DNA from: G963665925 sp963676345
Lineage (GTDB): Bacteria; Bacillota; Clostridia; Peptostreptococcales; Acidaminobacteraceae
Reading direction: 5' to 3'
Assembly (NCBI GenBank): GCA_963676345.2
Contig: CAXXTS010000005.1
Coordinates: 620,001 to 684,000 of the forward strand
Length of the DNA stretch: 64,000 nucleotides
The notes beneath the pieces were generated by a model. It did no database searches. It was not told where the DNA came from and worked only from the letters and a program-made list of their open reading frames with translations. The position numbers and the translations under genes were made by a program. Shown here piece by piece: positions 41,513 through 50,456 of the stretch (its first letter is position 1; each line of letters begins with the position of its first letter).

Positions 41513-42016
41513 ATGATTAAAGAGTTTGAAGGAATAAAGCCAAAAATTGATGAAACATGTTTTGTAGCAGAAACGTCAACAATTATCGGAGATGTTGTTC
41601 TAGAGAAAAACGTAAATGTTTGGTATGGAACAGTCATTCGCGGTGATGTCAATTATGTACGCATTGGTGAAAATACAAATATTCAGGACAACACAGTTGT
41701 TCATGTGGACAGTGGCGGATATCCAACAATCATTGGAAAAAATGTAACAATAGGGCATGGTGCGATTATTCATGCATGTGAAATTGGGGAAAATACGCTC
41801 ATTGGTATGGGTGCTATTGTACTTGATGGTGCTGAAATTGGTGAAAATGTTATACTTGGAGCTGGTGCACTTGTCCCTCCAGGAAAGAAAATACCAAGTA
41901 ACTGCCTTGCGGTGGGGTCACCAGCGAAAGTTGTACGTGAACTTGGTGCAGAAGAAGTTGAAAAACGCATTGAACATGCACAGCGGTATGTAAAATTAGC
42001 AGAAAAACACAAATAA
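41513..42016 (+). CDS. Gamma-carbonic-anhydrase family protein
   Basis: A 167-residue left-handed beta-helix protein of hexapeptide repeats (for example IGENTLIGMGAIVLDGAEIGENVILGAG), expected to form trimers. The three metal-ligand His are visible: VVHVDSGG, then GHGAIIHAC. That fits gamma-class carbonic anhydrases and close relatives YrdA/PaaY; activity of such proteins is often not shown. The start at 41513 has GGAGG 7 nt upstream, only 3 bp after scfB, so they share a transcript; an earlier in-frame ATG at 41468 lies inside scfB and is rejected. Confidence 0.93.
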   Translation: MIKEFEGIKPKIDETCFVAETSTIIGDVVLEKNVNVWYGTVIRGDVNYVRIGENTNIQDNTVVHVDSGGYPTIIGKNVTIGHGAIIHACEIGENTLIGMGAIVLDGAEIGENVILGAGALVPPGKKIPSNCLAVGSPAKVVRELGAEEVEKRIEHAQRYVKLAEKHK

Positions 42017-42065
42017 GAGATGAAGGCGAAATTAGCCCGAAAACATCAAAAACGGGGTGAAGACA

Positions 42066-43367
42066 ATGAAGCGAAATAGCTTTGGTGTATTTTTAATCCT
42101 CACAGCTTTAATTGTGGGGTGTGTACTACTGGCTTTTAATGGCCTGTCAATTGGGTCTATGCGTGTAGATTCTGTTGAAGATTCTATTAAACTTGGACTT
42201 GACATTGAAGGCGGTGTCGTTGTTGTTTATGAAGCACAGACAGATGAAACGGGCAACGATCTTGCAAAGACAATGGATCAGTCTATAAGCGTTATCAGTA
42301 AACGTGTTAACGAACTGGGGCTTACAGAGCCAATTATTACAAGACAAGGTGACAAGCGAATTCGTATTGAACTTCCTGGTGTGAAAAATATTCAGGAAGC
42401 AGTTGATTCAATCGGTAAGACAGCACAGCTTCAATTTGTGCTCGTTGATTCAGAAAATCTTGTGACAAGCGATATGACACGCGACATGTTTGAAGGAAAA
42501 GACCTTTTCTCAGGACAAGTCGTAAAAGATGCAAGCTATGGATATAGCGAACAGTATGGTCATACTGTTATGCTTAAAATGAACACTGAAGGTAAAGAAC
42601 TTTTTAGAGAGGCAACACTGGAAGCATCTCAGATGTCAACACATGGCGGTCAAATAGCCATTTTGCTTGATGGTGTTGTTATTTCGGCGCCTTATGCAAA
42701 AGAGCAAATACCAAATGGTGAAGCGGTTATCAATGGCAACTTTACACAAGAGGGAGCAGCAAGTCTTGCTGCGCTTATTCGTGGGGGTGCACTGCCTGTA
42801 GAGCTGAAAGAGGTTCAGAGTTCACTTATTGGTCCAACGCTGGGGAAAAATGCACTTGATTCAGCACTGAGTGCTGCTCAAATTGGGTTTATCCTAGTTA
42901 TTATTTTCATGGTGGGATATTACCGCGTACCGGGACTGGTTGCTTCAATGGCGCTGGTACTTTACGCTTGCCTGCTCTTATTCACTATGATAGGATTCGG
43001 TGCTACGCTGACACTGCCGGGGGTTGCAGGTATTGTACTCTCTGTGGGGATGGCTGTAGATGCGAATGTAATTATATTTGAGAGAATTAAAGAAGAACTT
43101 TCAAATGGAAAAACACTTAGAGCTTCAATTGACTCAGGTTTTTCTAGAGCACTTAGGACAATTCTAGATGCGAATATTACTACATTCATTGCCGCAATTG
43201 TACTCTTCTACTTTGGTGAAGGTCCAATTAAAGGCTTTGCAGTAACGCTGATGATTGGTATTGTAATCAGTATGGTAACAGCAGTTGTTGTTACAAAATC
43301 CATGTTGAGATCGTCTATTTCTCTAGACGCATTCAACAATAAGAAGCTATTTGGGGCAAGGGGGTAA
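42066..43367 (+). CDS. secD: Protein translocase subunit SecD
   Basis: A 433-residue RND-type membrane protein that with SecF uses the proton or sodium gradient to finish export. TM1 (about 8-28), the periplasmic part with LGLDIEGGVVVVYEAQ and ITRQGDKRIRIELPGV, then TM2-6 with the conserved VGMAVDANVIIFERIKEEL and RASIDSGFSRALRTILDANITTFIAAIVLFYFGEGPIKGFA read as consecutive motifs near 325-390. The periplasmic head is short, as in Firmicutes. ATG 42066 has GGGGTGA 5-6 nt upstream; GTG 42057 is less likely. secF starts 5 bp later. Confidence 0.96.
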   Translation: MKRNSFGVFLILTALIVGCVLLAFNGLSIGSMRVDSVEDSIKLGLDIEGGVVVVYEAQTDETGNDLAKTMDQSISVISKRVNELGLTEPIITRQGDKRIRIELPGVKNIQEAVDSIGKTAQLQFVLVDSENLVTSDMTRDMFEGKDLFSGQVVKDASYGYSEQYGHTVMLKMNTEGKELFREATLEASQMSTHGGQIAILLDGVVISAPYAKEQIPNGEAVINGNFTQEGAASLAALIRGGALPVELKEVQSSLIGPTLGKNALDSALSAAQIGFILVIIFMVGYYRVPGLVASMALVLYACLLLFTMIGFGATLTLPGVAGIVLSVGMAVDANVIIFERIKEELSNGKTLRASIDSGFSRALRTILDANITTFIAAIVLFYFGEGPIKGFAVTLMIGIVISMVTAVVVTKSMLRSSISLDAFNNKKLFGARG

Positions 43368-43372
43368 GCATC

Positions 43373-44266
43373 GTGAAAATTGCAGAAAGATATAAACTTT
43401 GGTTTGCCATTTCCCTTGTTGTCATAGCAGTTGGACTTGGAAGTGCACTCTTTACCGGCCTTAATTTGGGTATCGACTTCACTGGCGGTACAATGATGCA
43501 AATCAACATGGGCGAGGTTGTTGAAGTTAAAGATATTCGCTCAGAAATAGAAGAATTTGATTTACATGCCGACATTATTCATGCAGGTAATGAGAAGCAC
43601 CAAATCATTATTAAAACGAAGGCATCCTTATCGAATGCTGAACGTATGGAGATATTCGCCAAACTTCAGTCTGCGTATGGTCTTGAAAACGAAGCATTTA
43701 TTGGTGCAGAGCAGTTTGGTCCAGCTATTGGCGATGAAATACAAAATCGTGCCCTGATTGCGATTTTACTGGCATCAGTAGGTATGTTCATCTATATCAT
43801 TTTCAGATTTGAAATGATTTACGGGATATCATCAATCATTGCCCTAATGCATGATGTGCTAGTGCTCGTTAGTATTTATGCACTGTTCCGAGTGCCAGTC
43901 AACTCGTCATTTATTGCAGCAATTTTGACGATTGTAGGGTACTCAATAAATGATACAATCGTTGTATTTGACCGTGTACGCGAGAATGTTAAGCGTATGG
44001 AAAAGGCGACGTATAACGAAATTGCAAACACAAGCCTGAAGCAGACAATTACACGTTCTATCAATACATCCCTGACAACGCTGGTTGTTATCGGATCGCT
44101 GTACGTTCTGGGGGTTGAATCTATTAAAGAGTTCGCATTCCCACTTATGGCAGGTGTAATTGTTGGTACCTATTCTTCTGTATTTATTGCGAGTCCGGTT
44201 TGGGCACTCTTCAAAACTGCTCAGAAAAACAAAAACAAATCGTACCCTGCAAAAGAAGAAGCATAA
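43373..44266 (+). CDS. secF: Protein translocase subunit SecF
   Basis: A 297-residue partner of SecD with six membrane helices. LGIDFTGGTMMQI near residue 32 opens the external domain; GYSINDTIVVFDRVREN near 190 and TSLTTLVVIGSLYVLGVESIKEFAFPLMAGVIVGTYSSVFIASPVW read as motifs near 230-275 are family signatures. It uses a GTG start with AAGGGGG 8 nt upstream. A perfect terminator lies 22 bp past the stop, followed by element D. Confidence 0.95.
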   Translation: MKIAERYKLWFAISLVVIAVGLGSALFTGLNLGIDFTGGTMMQINMGEVVEVKDIRSEIEEFDLHADIIHAGNEKHQIIIKTKASLSNAERMEIFAKLQSAYGLENEAFIGAEQFGPAIGDEIQNRALIAILLASVGMFIYIIFRFEMIYGISSIIALMHDVLVLVSIYALFRVPVNSSFIAAILTIVGYSINDTIVVFDRVRENVKRMEKATYNEIANTSLKQTITRSINTSLTTLVVIGSLYVLGVESIKEFAFPLMAGVIVGTYSSVFIASPVWALFKTAQKNKNKSYPAKEEA

Positions 44267-44287
44267 TCAAACTATCAATGAAGATAG

Positions 44288-44320
44288 GGACTATGGTGCC
44301 AAACACCATAGTCCTTTTTA
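44288..44320 (+). terminator. Terminator after secF
   Basis: GGACTATGGTG (44288-44298) pairs perfectly with CACCATAGTCC (44304-44314), 5-nt loop, then TTTTTAT. Element D begins in this tail. Confidence 0.94.
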
Positions 44321-44905
44321 TATCCGGAAAAGACAAAGACCAGCAGGTTTTACCTAAGAAGGCGACCCATCATGCTGGCATGAATGGGTCGCCTTCTTAG
44401 GTAAAACCTATTGGGCGCGACTAGCGACCAGAGCAACCGGAGGTTGCGCGGTCTTGTTCTAGTATTCAAAAGAGCGTGAATACTAAGACTAGCGACCAGA
44501 GCAACCGGAGGTTGCGCGGTCTTGTTCCAGTATTCAAAAGAGCGTGAATACTAAGGCTAGCGACCAGAGCAACCGAAGGTTGCGCGGTCTTGTCTTAGTA
44601 TTCAAAAGAACGTGAATACTAAGGCTAGCGACCAGAGCAACCGAAGGTTGCGCGGTCTTGTCTTAGTATTCAAAAGAGCGTGAATACTAAGACTAGCGAC
44701 CAGAGCAACCGAAGGTTGCGCGGTCTTGTTCTAGTATTCAAAAGAGCGTGAATACTAAGGCTAGCGACCAGAGCAACCGGAGGTTGCGCGGTCTTGTTCT
44801 AGTATTCAAAAGAGCGTGAATACTAAGACTAGCGACCAGAGCAACCGGAGGTTGCGCGGTCTTATCTTAGTATTCAAAAGAGCGTGAATACTAAGGCTAG
44901 ACCAG
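44315..44905 (+). repeat. Hairpin-plus-array element D (longest copy)
   Basis: 5' box TATCCGGAAAAGACAAAG (44321-44338); a perfect 26-bp hairpin (44345-44370 with 44384-44409, 13-nt loop containing ATG/CAT); linker TTGGGCGCGACTAGCGACC; then seven full modules and an eighth fragment (CTAGACCAGG at 44897). AGACC at the 5' end is complementary to GGTCT in each module. No open frame of credible composition is present. Confidence 0.87.
44421..44896 (+). repeat. Tandem array of element D, seven copies of exactly 68 bp
   Basis: Units begin with CTAGCGACCAGAGCAACC at 44421, 44489, 44557, 44625, 44693, 44761 and 44829. Each has hairpin 1 (GCAACC-gga-GGTTGC inside GACC...GGTC) and hairpin 2 (AGTATTCA-aaagagcg-TGAATACT). 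Substitutions are few; the loop of hairpin 1 is GGA in units 1, 2, 6 and 7 and GAA in units 3 to 5. Confidence 0.94.
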
Positions 44906-45125
44906 GGTATTTGAAGAATGCACGGTTCTGTATATTGATCGAGCTCCAGGTTTAATCGCAAATTAATCGCTTGATTTGTGAATGCATTATATAGGCATAA
45001 GCAAATAATATTATTATGATAGGGATGAAAGGGGGCTGGTTTTGACGAAAATGTAAAAAATTTAATACATAACCAAGTGTATAAATTCAAGTTTCGTAGT
45101 ATAATAATCGTCGAGGAGGTTTGGG
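44906..45125. other. Intergenic region upstream of the HBM receptor gene
   Basis: About 220 AT-rich bases between element D and the chemoreceptor. TATAAT at 45100-45105 may be a -10 box without a good -35; TTGACG at 45042 may belong to another promoter. Nothing else was recognised. Confidence 0.4.
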
Positions 45126-47126
45126 ATGAAAATATTAAGTCGATTAAGAATACGCACTATTTTAATGGTAGGGCTGGTATTCATGGTTGTACTCGTCGGT
45201 TATCTGAGTTTTGAGTCTTTTAGTGGCATTATGGGGCTGAATTCAAAATCAATACCTGTTATGCGAGAAAATGAAGCACTGATGAAAACGGTACTTGATA
45301 TGAGGCGAGCTGAGAAAGATTTACTGCTTTATGATTTGAAAAATGAAGATTTCTTTGAGGTAAACTCAAGTCAAAACCTAGATCAGTTTAAAAGGGGTTA
45401 TGACAAAGCTGTAGAAATGCTCAACAATCTAGAAGCTTTAAATCAAGAACTTAAGATTCTAAGTGCAGATGAGATTGCAGAAGTGCGTACTCTGCTTGAA
45501 GAGAATCATGCAGATTTTATCGCACTAACAGAAATGTACAAGGAAAAAGGCTATCAAAATTTTGGACTAATCGGAGCGTTGAAAAAGAGTGAGGTGGCAA
45601 TCACAGAAGCTGTATCAGCCATAGAAAATAGTTTTGAGATTAGAAGTGCATTGTTGCAACTTAAAGGGTATGAAAAAGATTACCTTTTAAGCAATGATGT
45701 AGAGATTCTTAAATCTTTTTCTGAAGAGCTTGATAGGGTTAAATGGACGATTCAATCTCATGAAGGAGATACAGATGCTCTAAAAGCACTCATGAATGAA
45801 CTGGATGTATATCAGAATCTGTTTTTCAAAATCACTCAGCTAGATGAAGTGATTGGTAGAACGAGTTCGGATGGTGAAATTGGTGCTTACAATGCTTCGT
45901 CTACACATCTTATGGGTGTGCTGGAGTTGAATAACAGAGCAATATCTGATCATGCAGATGGATTTTCTAAAAGAATGCTTGAGACTATAAAATTTGCGAG
46001 TATTCTAGCGGTGGTACTATCTGCACTCATTGGTTTGATAATACCAATTTTAGTATTGAAGCCAATTCAAACAACAAATCAGGTTGTTGAGACACTGTCA
46101 AAAGGCGAAGGCGACTTGACAGTTAAAATGAGTGAAAGCAACAATGAAATGGGCATACTGAGAAGAAATATGAACCTTTTCATTGAAAACATCCGAAAAA
46201 TTGTTTTGATAGTAAAGGACAATGCAGTTCATGTTACAAAGTCTTCGGACGAATTGAACAGAGCTGTTAGTGAAGCCAATACAAGTATAGAAACAATTTC
46301 TCAAGAAGTGCACAGCATTACATCTGAAATTGAATACAACTCAAGTGTTGTAGAAGAAATTTCAGCATCTATACAAGAACTGGCTCAGAGCGCATATGAT
46401 GTGGGTTCTGATGCGTCAGCACTGCTTGAAAATGCTAAGTGCGTCACAGATGCAGTGCAGAGTGGGTCTATTGAGCTAGAAGCGGTTTCAGAAGTGGTAA
46501 ACGAGGTTAAGGAAAATTCCAAGGAAGTCACTGGAGAAATTGAACAGCTTAATGCATATTCACAGGAAATTGAATCCATAATCGGGATCATAACAGGTAT
46601 CTCTGACCAGACAAATCTTCTGGCGCTTAACGCAAGCATTGAAGCAGCACGTGCAGGCGAGCATGGACGTGGATTTGCAGTTGTTGCTGAAGAGGTCAGA
46701 AAGTTGGCTGAAGAAAGCGGCAAGTCAACCGTCCGCATTTCAAGTCTGATAGACATGATTCATAAAATGGTTGGAAAAACTAAGAAGAGTATTGAGCTTG
46801 AGTCCGTTAAGATTGATAAGAGTGTGACGATGACTCAAGAAGCCAGTGCAGCATTTAAGGGGATTATTGAACAAGTAGACAGTATGGTTGAGCGTATTGC
46901 CAATATTACTGCACTGACAAAGCAGCAGTCAGATGTGAGTGCACAGATTGCCAAAGCTGTAGATGAAGTTGCAGGTGTTACAACAAGCAATGCTTCTTCT
47001 GCAAGAGAAATCAGTGCCAATGTTGAAAATCAGGTGGCGGTATTTGAAGAAATAGGCGCCTCTCTAGAAGAACTTCAACACATTGCTGAAAATCTTGAAG
47101 CTGAAACCAATCGTTTCAAGGTTTAA
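45126..47126 (+). CDS. Methyl-accepting chemotaxis protein with HBM-type helical sensor
   Basis: A 666-residue receptor. TM1 (about 12-32) is followed by a long all-helical periplasmic domain (40-285) with two similar halves carrying LDMRRAEKDLLLYDL near 57 and LLQLKGYEKDYLLSND near 180, the pattern of helical bimodular (HBM) sensors such as McpS, which bind small organic acids in known cases. TM2 is at about 290-312; HAMP and the signalling hairpin follow, with SDQTNLLALNASIEAARAGEHGRGFAVVAEEVRKLAEES read in motifs near 495-535. CGAGGAGG precedes the ATG. The ligand is unknown. It is isolated from che genes and bracketed by repeat elements D and E. Confidence 0.92.
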   Translation: MKILSRLRIRTILMVGLVFMVVLVGYLSFESFSGIMGLNSKSIPVMRENEALMKTVLDMRRAEKDLLLYDLKNEDFFEVNSSQNLDQFKRGYDKAVEMLNNLEALNQELKILSADEIAEVRTLLEENHADFIALTEMYKEKGYQNFGLIGALKKSEVAITEAVSAIENSFEIRSALLQLKGYEKDYLLSNDVEILKSFSEELDRVKWTIQSHEGDTDALKALMNELDVYQNLFFKITQLDEVIGRTSSDGEIGAYNASSTHLMGVLELNNRAISDHADGFSKRMLETIKFASILAVVLSALIGLIIPILVLKPIQTTNQVVETLSKGEGDLTVKMSESNNEMGILRRNMNLFIENIRKIVLIVKDNAVHVTKSSDELNRAVSEANTSIETISQEVHSITSEIEYNSSVVEEISASIQELAQSAYDVGSDASALLENAKCVTDAVQSGSIELEAVSEVVNEVKENSKEVTGEIEQLNAYSQEIESIIGIITGISDQTNLLALNASIEAARAGEHGRGFAVVAEEVRKLAEESGKSTVRISSLIDMIHKMVGKTKKSIELESVKIDKSVTMTQEASAAFKGIIEQVDSMVERIANITALTKQQSDVSAQIAKAVDEVAGVTTSNASSAREISANVENQVAVFEEIGASLEELQHIAENLEAETNRFKV

Positions 47127-47146
47127 TATAATAATAAGAAACGACT

Positions 47147-47171
47147 CGCTTTAACCAAGAAGGTTAAAGCG
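47147..47171 (+). terminator. Hairpin after the HBM receptor gene
   Basis: CGCTTTAACC (47147-47156) pairs with GGTTAAAGCG (47162-47171), 5-nt loop, without a T-run. It may protect the 3' end or be a weak terminator. Confidence 0.55.
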
Positions 47172-47228
47172 AAAGGCCCAAAGTCAACAAATTTAAATAA
47201 AGGTTTTGTCTTAAACAACATTTAAAAA

Positions 47229-47279
47229 GCACCCTAGTAAAACCACTCGAATTCGCGATGTGTTTTCAGGGTGTTTTTC
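47229..47279 (+). terminator. Terminator preceding element E
   Basis: CACCCT (47230-47235) pairs with AGGGTG (47268-47273), extended by AAAAC/TTTT pairs, then TTTTTCTTT. Element E begins here. Confidence 0.75.
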
Positions 47280-47411
47280 TTTACTGACAAAGAAATGCAT
47301 GTAAGAAAGAAGAAGGATTCAATTATGCTCATACAAAACGGAATCCTTCTTCTTTCATACAGATATGACACGGCTAGCGACACAGCCAAGCAGAGACTGG
47401 ACGATACATTT
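47274..47411 (+). repeat. Hairpin element E (single module)
   Basis: 5' box TTTCTTTACTGACAAAG; AAATGCAT (47293-47300); a 16-bp perfect hairpin (47305-47320 with 47341-47356, 20-nt loop); CAGATATGA; linker ACGGCTAGCGACA; one 3' module with a weak CCA/TGG hairpin; ATACATTT (47404-47411), complementary to AAATGCAT with one mismatch. There is no tandem amplification, so it may approach the basic form of the family. Confidence 0.75.
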
Positions 47412-47530
47412 ATTTAGCAAAGTCCGCAAACACATGTGAATTCCACTTTTTTGTATATAATCGTGCCTGTTTTTGGTATAATTAGTATGATCTTAGATTG
47501 AATCTGAGAGAACAATGAGGAGGCGTCTTT

Positions 47531-47890
47531 ATGAAAGCGACATTTATTTTATCACTTGTTATGGCAATACTTATTGCAGTATTTGCTCTGCTCAATGGAA
47601 CTGCTGTTCCAGTTAGCTTTGGATTTGCACAAATCGAAGCATCTTTGGCACTCATTATACTTGTGTCAGTAGCTATTGGAGCCATTATTATTTACATGAT
47701 TGATGTTATGGGCAAATTTAAAAGTGCACGTCGTATTAAAGATTTAGAGAAAAAGGTTCGTCAGCTTGAAAAGGAAAACAGTGAAAAAGCAGCTGTTATT
47801 ACAAAGCTATCACAGGCTGAAGCGGCGCCCAAACCAGTGGTTGATAAAGATAAAGAAAATGAAAACGGCAGTACAACTGCCAAACAATAG
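47531..47890 (+). CDS. LapA-domain (DUF1049) membrane protein
   Basis: A 119-residue protein with two membrane helices (about 4-24 and 37-60) joined by NGTAVPVSFGFAQIEASLALI, the LapA/DUF1049 pattern, followed by a basic coiled coil (KSARRIKDLEKKVRQLEKENSEKAAVITKLSQAEA) and a Lys/Glu-rich tail. LapA in Gram-negatives helps lipopolysaccharide assembly; in Firmicutes the role is unknown and the coiled coil suggests a scaffolding function. GAGGAGG lies 5 nt before the ATG. recJ starts 25 bp later, probably in the same operon. Confidence 0.87.
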   Translation: MKATFILSLVMAILIAVFALLNGTAVPVSFGFAQIEASLALIILVSVAIGAIIIYMIDVMGKFKSARRIKDLEKKVRQLEKENSEKAAVITKLSQAEAAPKPVVDKDKENENGSTTAKQ

Positions 47891-47915
47891 GAAAGTGTTA
47901 TTAAAGGTGATTTGA

Positions 47916-50297
47916 TTGAATATATTTGAAAAAATCTGGAGTGCCCGTCCCCACGATGAATCTGCAGGAAGTATAGCAGAAAGCTTAGGGGTCAGTCCGT
48001 TGATTGCAGATATCTTATCTGCGCGGGGCATTTCAGATGAAAATGAAGCACGACGTTTCTTATACTCTACAGTGAGGGATCTATATGATCCCTTTTTACT
48101 TGAAGGCATGGAGACAACTGTTAAACGAATTCAGACGGCAATTGCAAACTATGAGCAAATTGTCATTTACGGTGATTATGATGTAGATGGAATAACATCC
48201 ATTTCAGTTTTGCTTAAGTATTTTAAACATATTGGATACCCTGTACAATATTATATCCCCAATCGACTTGAAGAGGGATACGGCGTCAATGAAGATGCGG
48301 TTGTAAAAATTGCAGAAGAGGGAACGGACTTATTGCTCACCGTAGACTGTGGGATTACATCGGTACATGAAGCACAAGTTGCAAAGTCTGTAGGAATGGA
48401 TCTAATTATTACAGACCACCATGAGTGTCAGTCAGATTTGCCTGAGTGTTATGCAATCATTAACCCAAAACAGCCATCGTGCTCTTATCCCTTCGATATG
48501 CTGGCTGGCGTAGGCATTGCATTCAAGCTTGTACAAGGCTTAATGGGCGATGACTTTTTTGAATTTATTGATGAAGTAATTGATATTGCAGCACTTGGAA
48601 CCGTAGCCGATGTGGCACCCATTTCAGATGAAAACCGTATTATTACTAAATTTGGACTTGAGCGGCTTAACGAAACAGAAAGTCAAGGCTTAAAGGCTTT
48701 AATTGAAGTTGCAGGTGTTGAGGGCAAGACCATCAATACAGGCCATATAGGATTCACATTAGCACCACGTATCAATGCAGCTGGCAGAATAGGGACCCCG
48801 CACCTGGGTGTGGAGCTTCTAACAACTGACGACCCAGCTCAGGCTAGCAAAATTGCTTCAGAGCTTAATGTGCTTAACGAGAAGCGTCAAAGCATTGAGA
48901 AAGAAATACTTGAAGAAGCACAACAGTACATATCTGAGCATATAAATTTAGCTGAGGAACTCGTTATAGTAGTGCGAGGAGAGCAGTGGCATACAGGTAT
49001 AATAGGAATAGTTGCTTCACGAATAGCGGAACAATACTACCGGCCTACAGTCATCTTAAATGTAGAAGACGGGGTGGCGAAGGGGTCGGCAAGAAGTGTC
49101 GGTAAGTTTAGTATTTTCGATGCCATGTCAAGCTGTAAGGCGCTGTTTTCAAAGTTTGGTGGACACGAACAGGCAGCTGGCGTGTCTATGCCAATGGAAA
49201 ATGTTGATGACTTTGTAAAACAAGTCAATGATTACGCAAGAGCTCACTTGGCAGAACGTGACCTAATACCCGTGCTAAAAGTTGATGGACATATTCATGG
49301 GCGTGACATCAGCTATAAATTGCTCGATGATCTCGAACTGCTTGAACCCTTTGGTCTATCAAACCCCAAACCTCAATTTGTCATAGAGTCTCTTCAGGTT
49401 GATAAGGTTTCTATGATAGGTAAAGAAAAAAACCACTTAAAAATGATTGTACATGACCAAAACAGAGTATTCGATAGTCTGTGCTTCGGGTGTGAAGACA
49501 AGTTTGAGTTTGTGACACACAAAGACCAGGTTAATATGGTGGCAACACTCGACAGAAATAGTTTTAGAGGTGTTGAAACCATTCAGTTAATGATTAAAGA
49601 TATGCGTAAATATGATACGCAGTCTCCAGCTTACGAAACCCTGCGCATGCATTATGATATTGCAGCGGCGCGCTACCTGATTGAACGGGCAAAAAACCAG
49701 CATGCTGATTGTGAGATGGCTGTAATTGAGGGTATAGACTCTTATAGCGGAGAAAAAGCAGATGACACACAGCTTGTTGTTATCGAGTCTATTTCAGCAC
49801 TCTATGATTTTATAATGCAGTACCATGACCAAAGTGATTACCGCTATAAAATCCACTTCAATGAAATTCATGATAAAACACCGTTTGATATTCTGGTTCA
49901 TCCGGTGACTCTAAATCAGCATTTGGGTGTCTATGACAAGGTTTACAAATATGATACGGGAAAAACCTTTGAACGTATGGATAAAATAAAAAATGAAATA
50001 ATACCGGACAGAGAGACCCTTGTTCTACTTTACAAAACGGTCATGAAATCCGGGGGAGGCACATTCGATTTAGATGAGTTTTCTAAGAAAAACAAGTTAA
50101 GTCCAGGTGCCATTTATTCAGCAGGCATTATACTTCATGACTTAAAGCTTATTTCGTTTAAATGCGTTGAAGGATGTGTCGAATGTGGTACGCTTGCAAA
50201 ACCCAAAGAAAAAATTGATATTTTTGAAACCCCTCTATTTAAAAAAATGCAGTCTTATAAGGATGTGTCCTTTTCGGACTTGAAAATTTTTAAGTAG
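47916..50297 (+). CDS. recJ: Single-stranded-DNA-specific exonuclease RecJ
   Basis: A 793-residue 5'-3' exonuclease for recombination and repair. The DHH domain shows VIYGDYDVDGITSISVL near residue 88, LLTVDCGITS near 143 and LIITDHHECQ near 165; DHHA1 has VASRIAEQYYRPTVIL and GKFSIFDAMSSCKALFSKFGGHEQAAGVSM near 390-430 with the GGHxxAxG motif; an OB domain covers about 460-560. About 230 C-terminal residues form the extra domain found in many Firmicute RecJ proteins. The start is TTG at 47916 with AAAGGTGA about 6 nt upstream, matching the usual N-terminal length. Confidence 0.95.
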   Translation: MNIFEKIWSARPHDESAGSIAESLGVSPLIADILSARGISDENEARRFLYSTVRDLYDPFLLEGMETTVKRIQTAIANYEQIVIYGDYDVDGITSISVLLKYFKHIGYPVQYYIPNRLEEGYGVNEDAVVKIAEEGTDLLLTVDCGITSVHEAQVAKSVGMDLIITDHHECQSDLPECYAIINPKQPSCSYPFDMLAGVGIAFKLVQGLMGDDFFEFIDEVIDIAALGTVADVAPISDENRIITKFGLERLNETESQGLKALIEVAGVEGKTINTGHIGFTLAPRINAAGRIGTPHLGVELLTTDDPAQASKIASELNVLNEKRQSIEKEILEEAQQYISEHINLAEELVIVVRGEQWHTGIIGIVASRIAEQYYRPTVILNVEDGVAKGSARSVGKFSIFDAMSSCKALFSKFGGHEQAAGVSMPMENVDDFVKQVNDYARAHLAERDLIPVLKVDGHIHGRDISYKLLDDLELLEPFGLSNPKPQFVIESLQVDKVSMIGKEKNHLKMIVHDQNRVFDSLCFGCEDKFEFVTHKDQVNMVATLDRNSFRGVETIQLMIKDMRKYDTQSPAYETLRMHYDIAAARYLIERAKNQHADCEMAVIEGIDSYSGEKADDTQLVVIESISALYDFIMQYHDQSDYRYKIHFNEIHDKTPFDILVHPVTLNQHLGVYDKVYKYDTGKTFERMDKIKNEIIPDRETLVLLYKTVMKSGGGTFDLDEFSKKNKLSPGAIYSAGIILHDLKLISFKCVEGCVECGTLAKPKEKIDIFETPLFKKMQSYKDVSFSDLKIFK

Positions 50298-50456
50298 TAG
50301 CAGGTTTCTGAGTATAATTCTTTTATATACAAATAAAATCTGGTAAAATAGTTAAGCCTGATTTATTTACGTGATGATACATTTTGTGAATGAGCAAGAG
50401 CAAATTGGGAGTTTAAGATATCCCAAAGTAATAAATGTGAACGGGGAGGTTTACAA

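Noticed and set aside
44315..44905. Group II intron or retron RNA
   Set aside because: No GTGYG start, domain V or reverse transcriptase is seen, and the conserved parts do not match known msr or intron motifs. Kept as an unexplained element.
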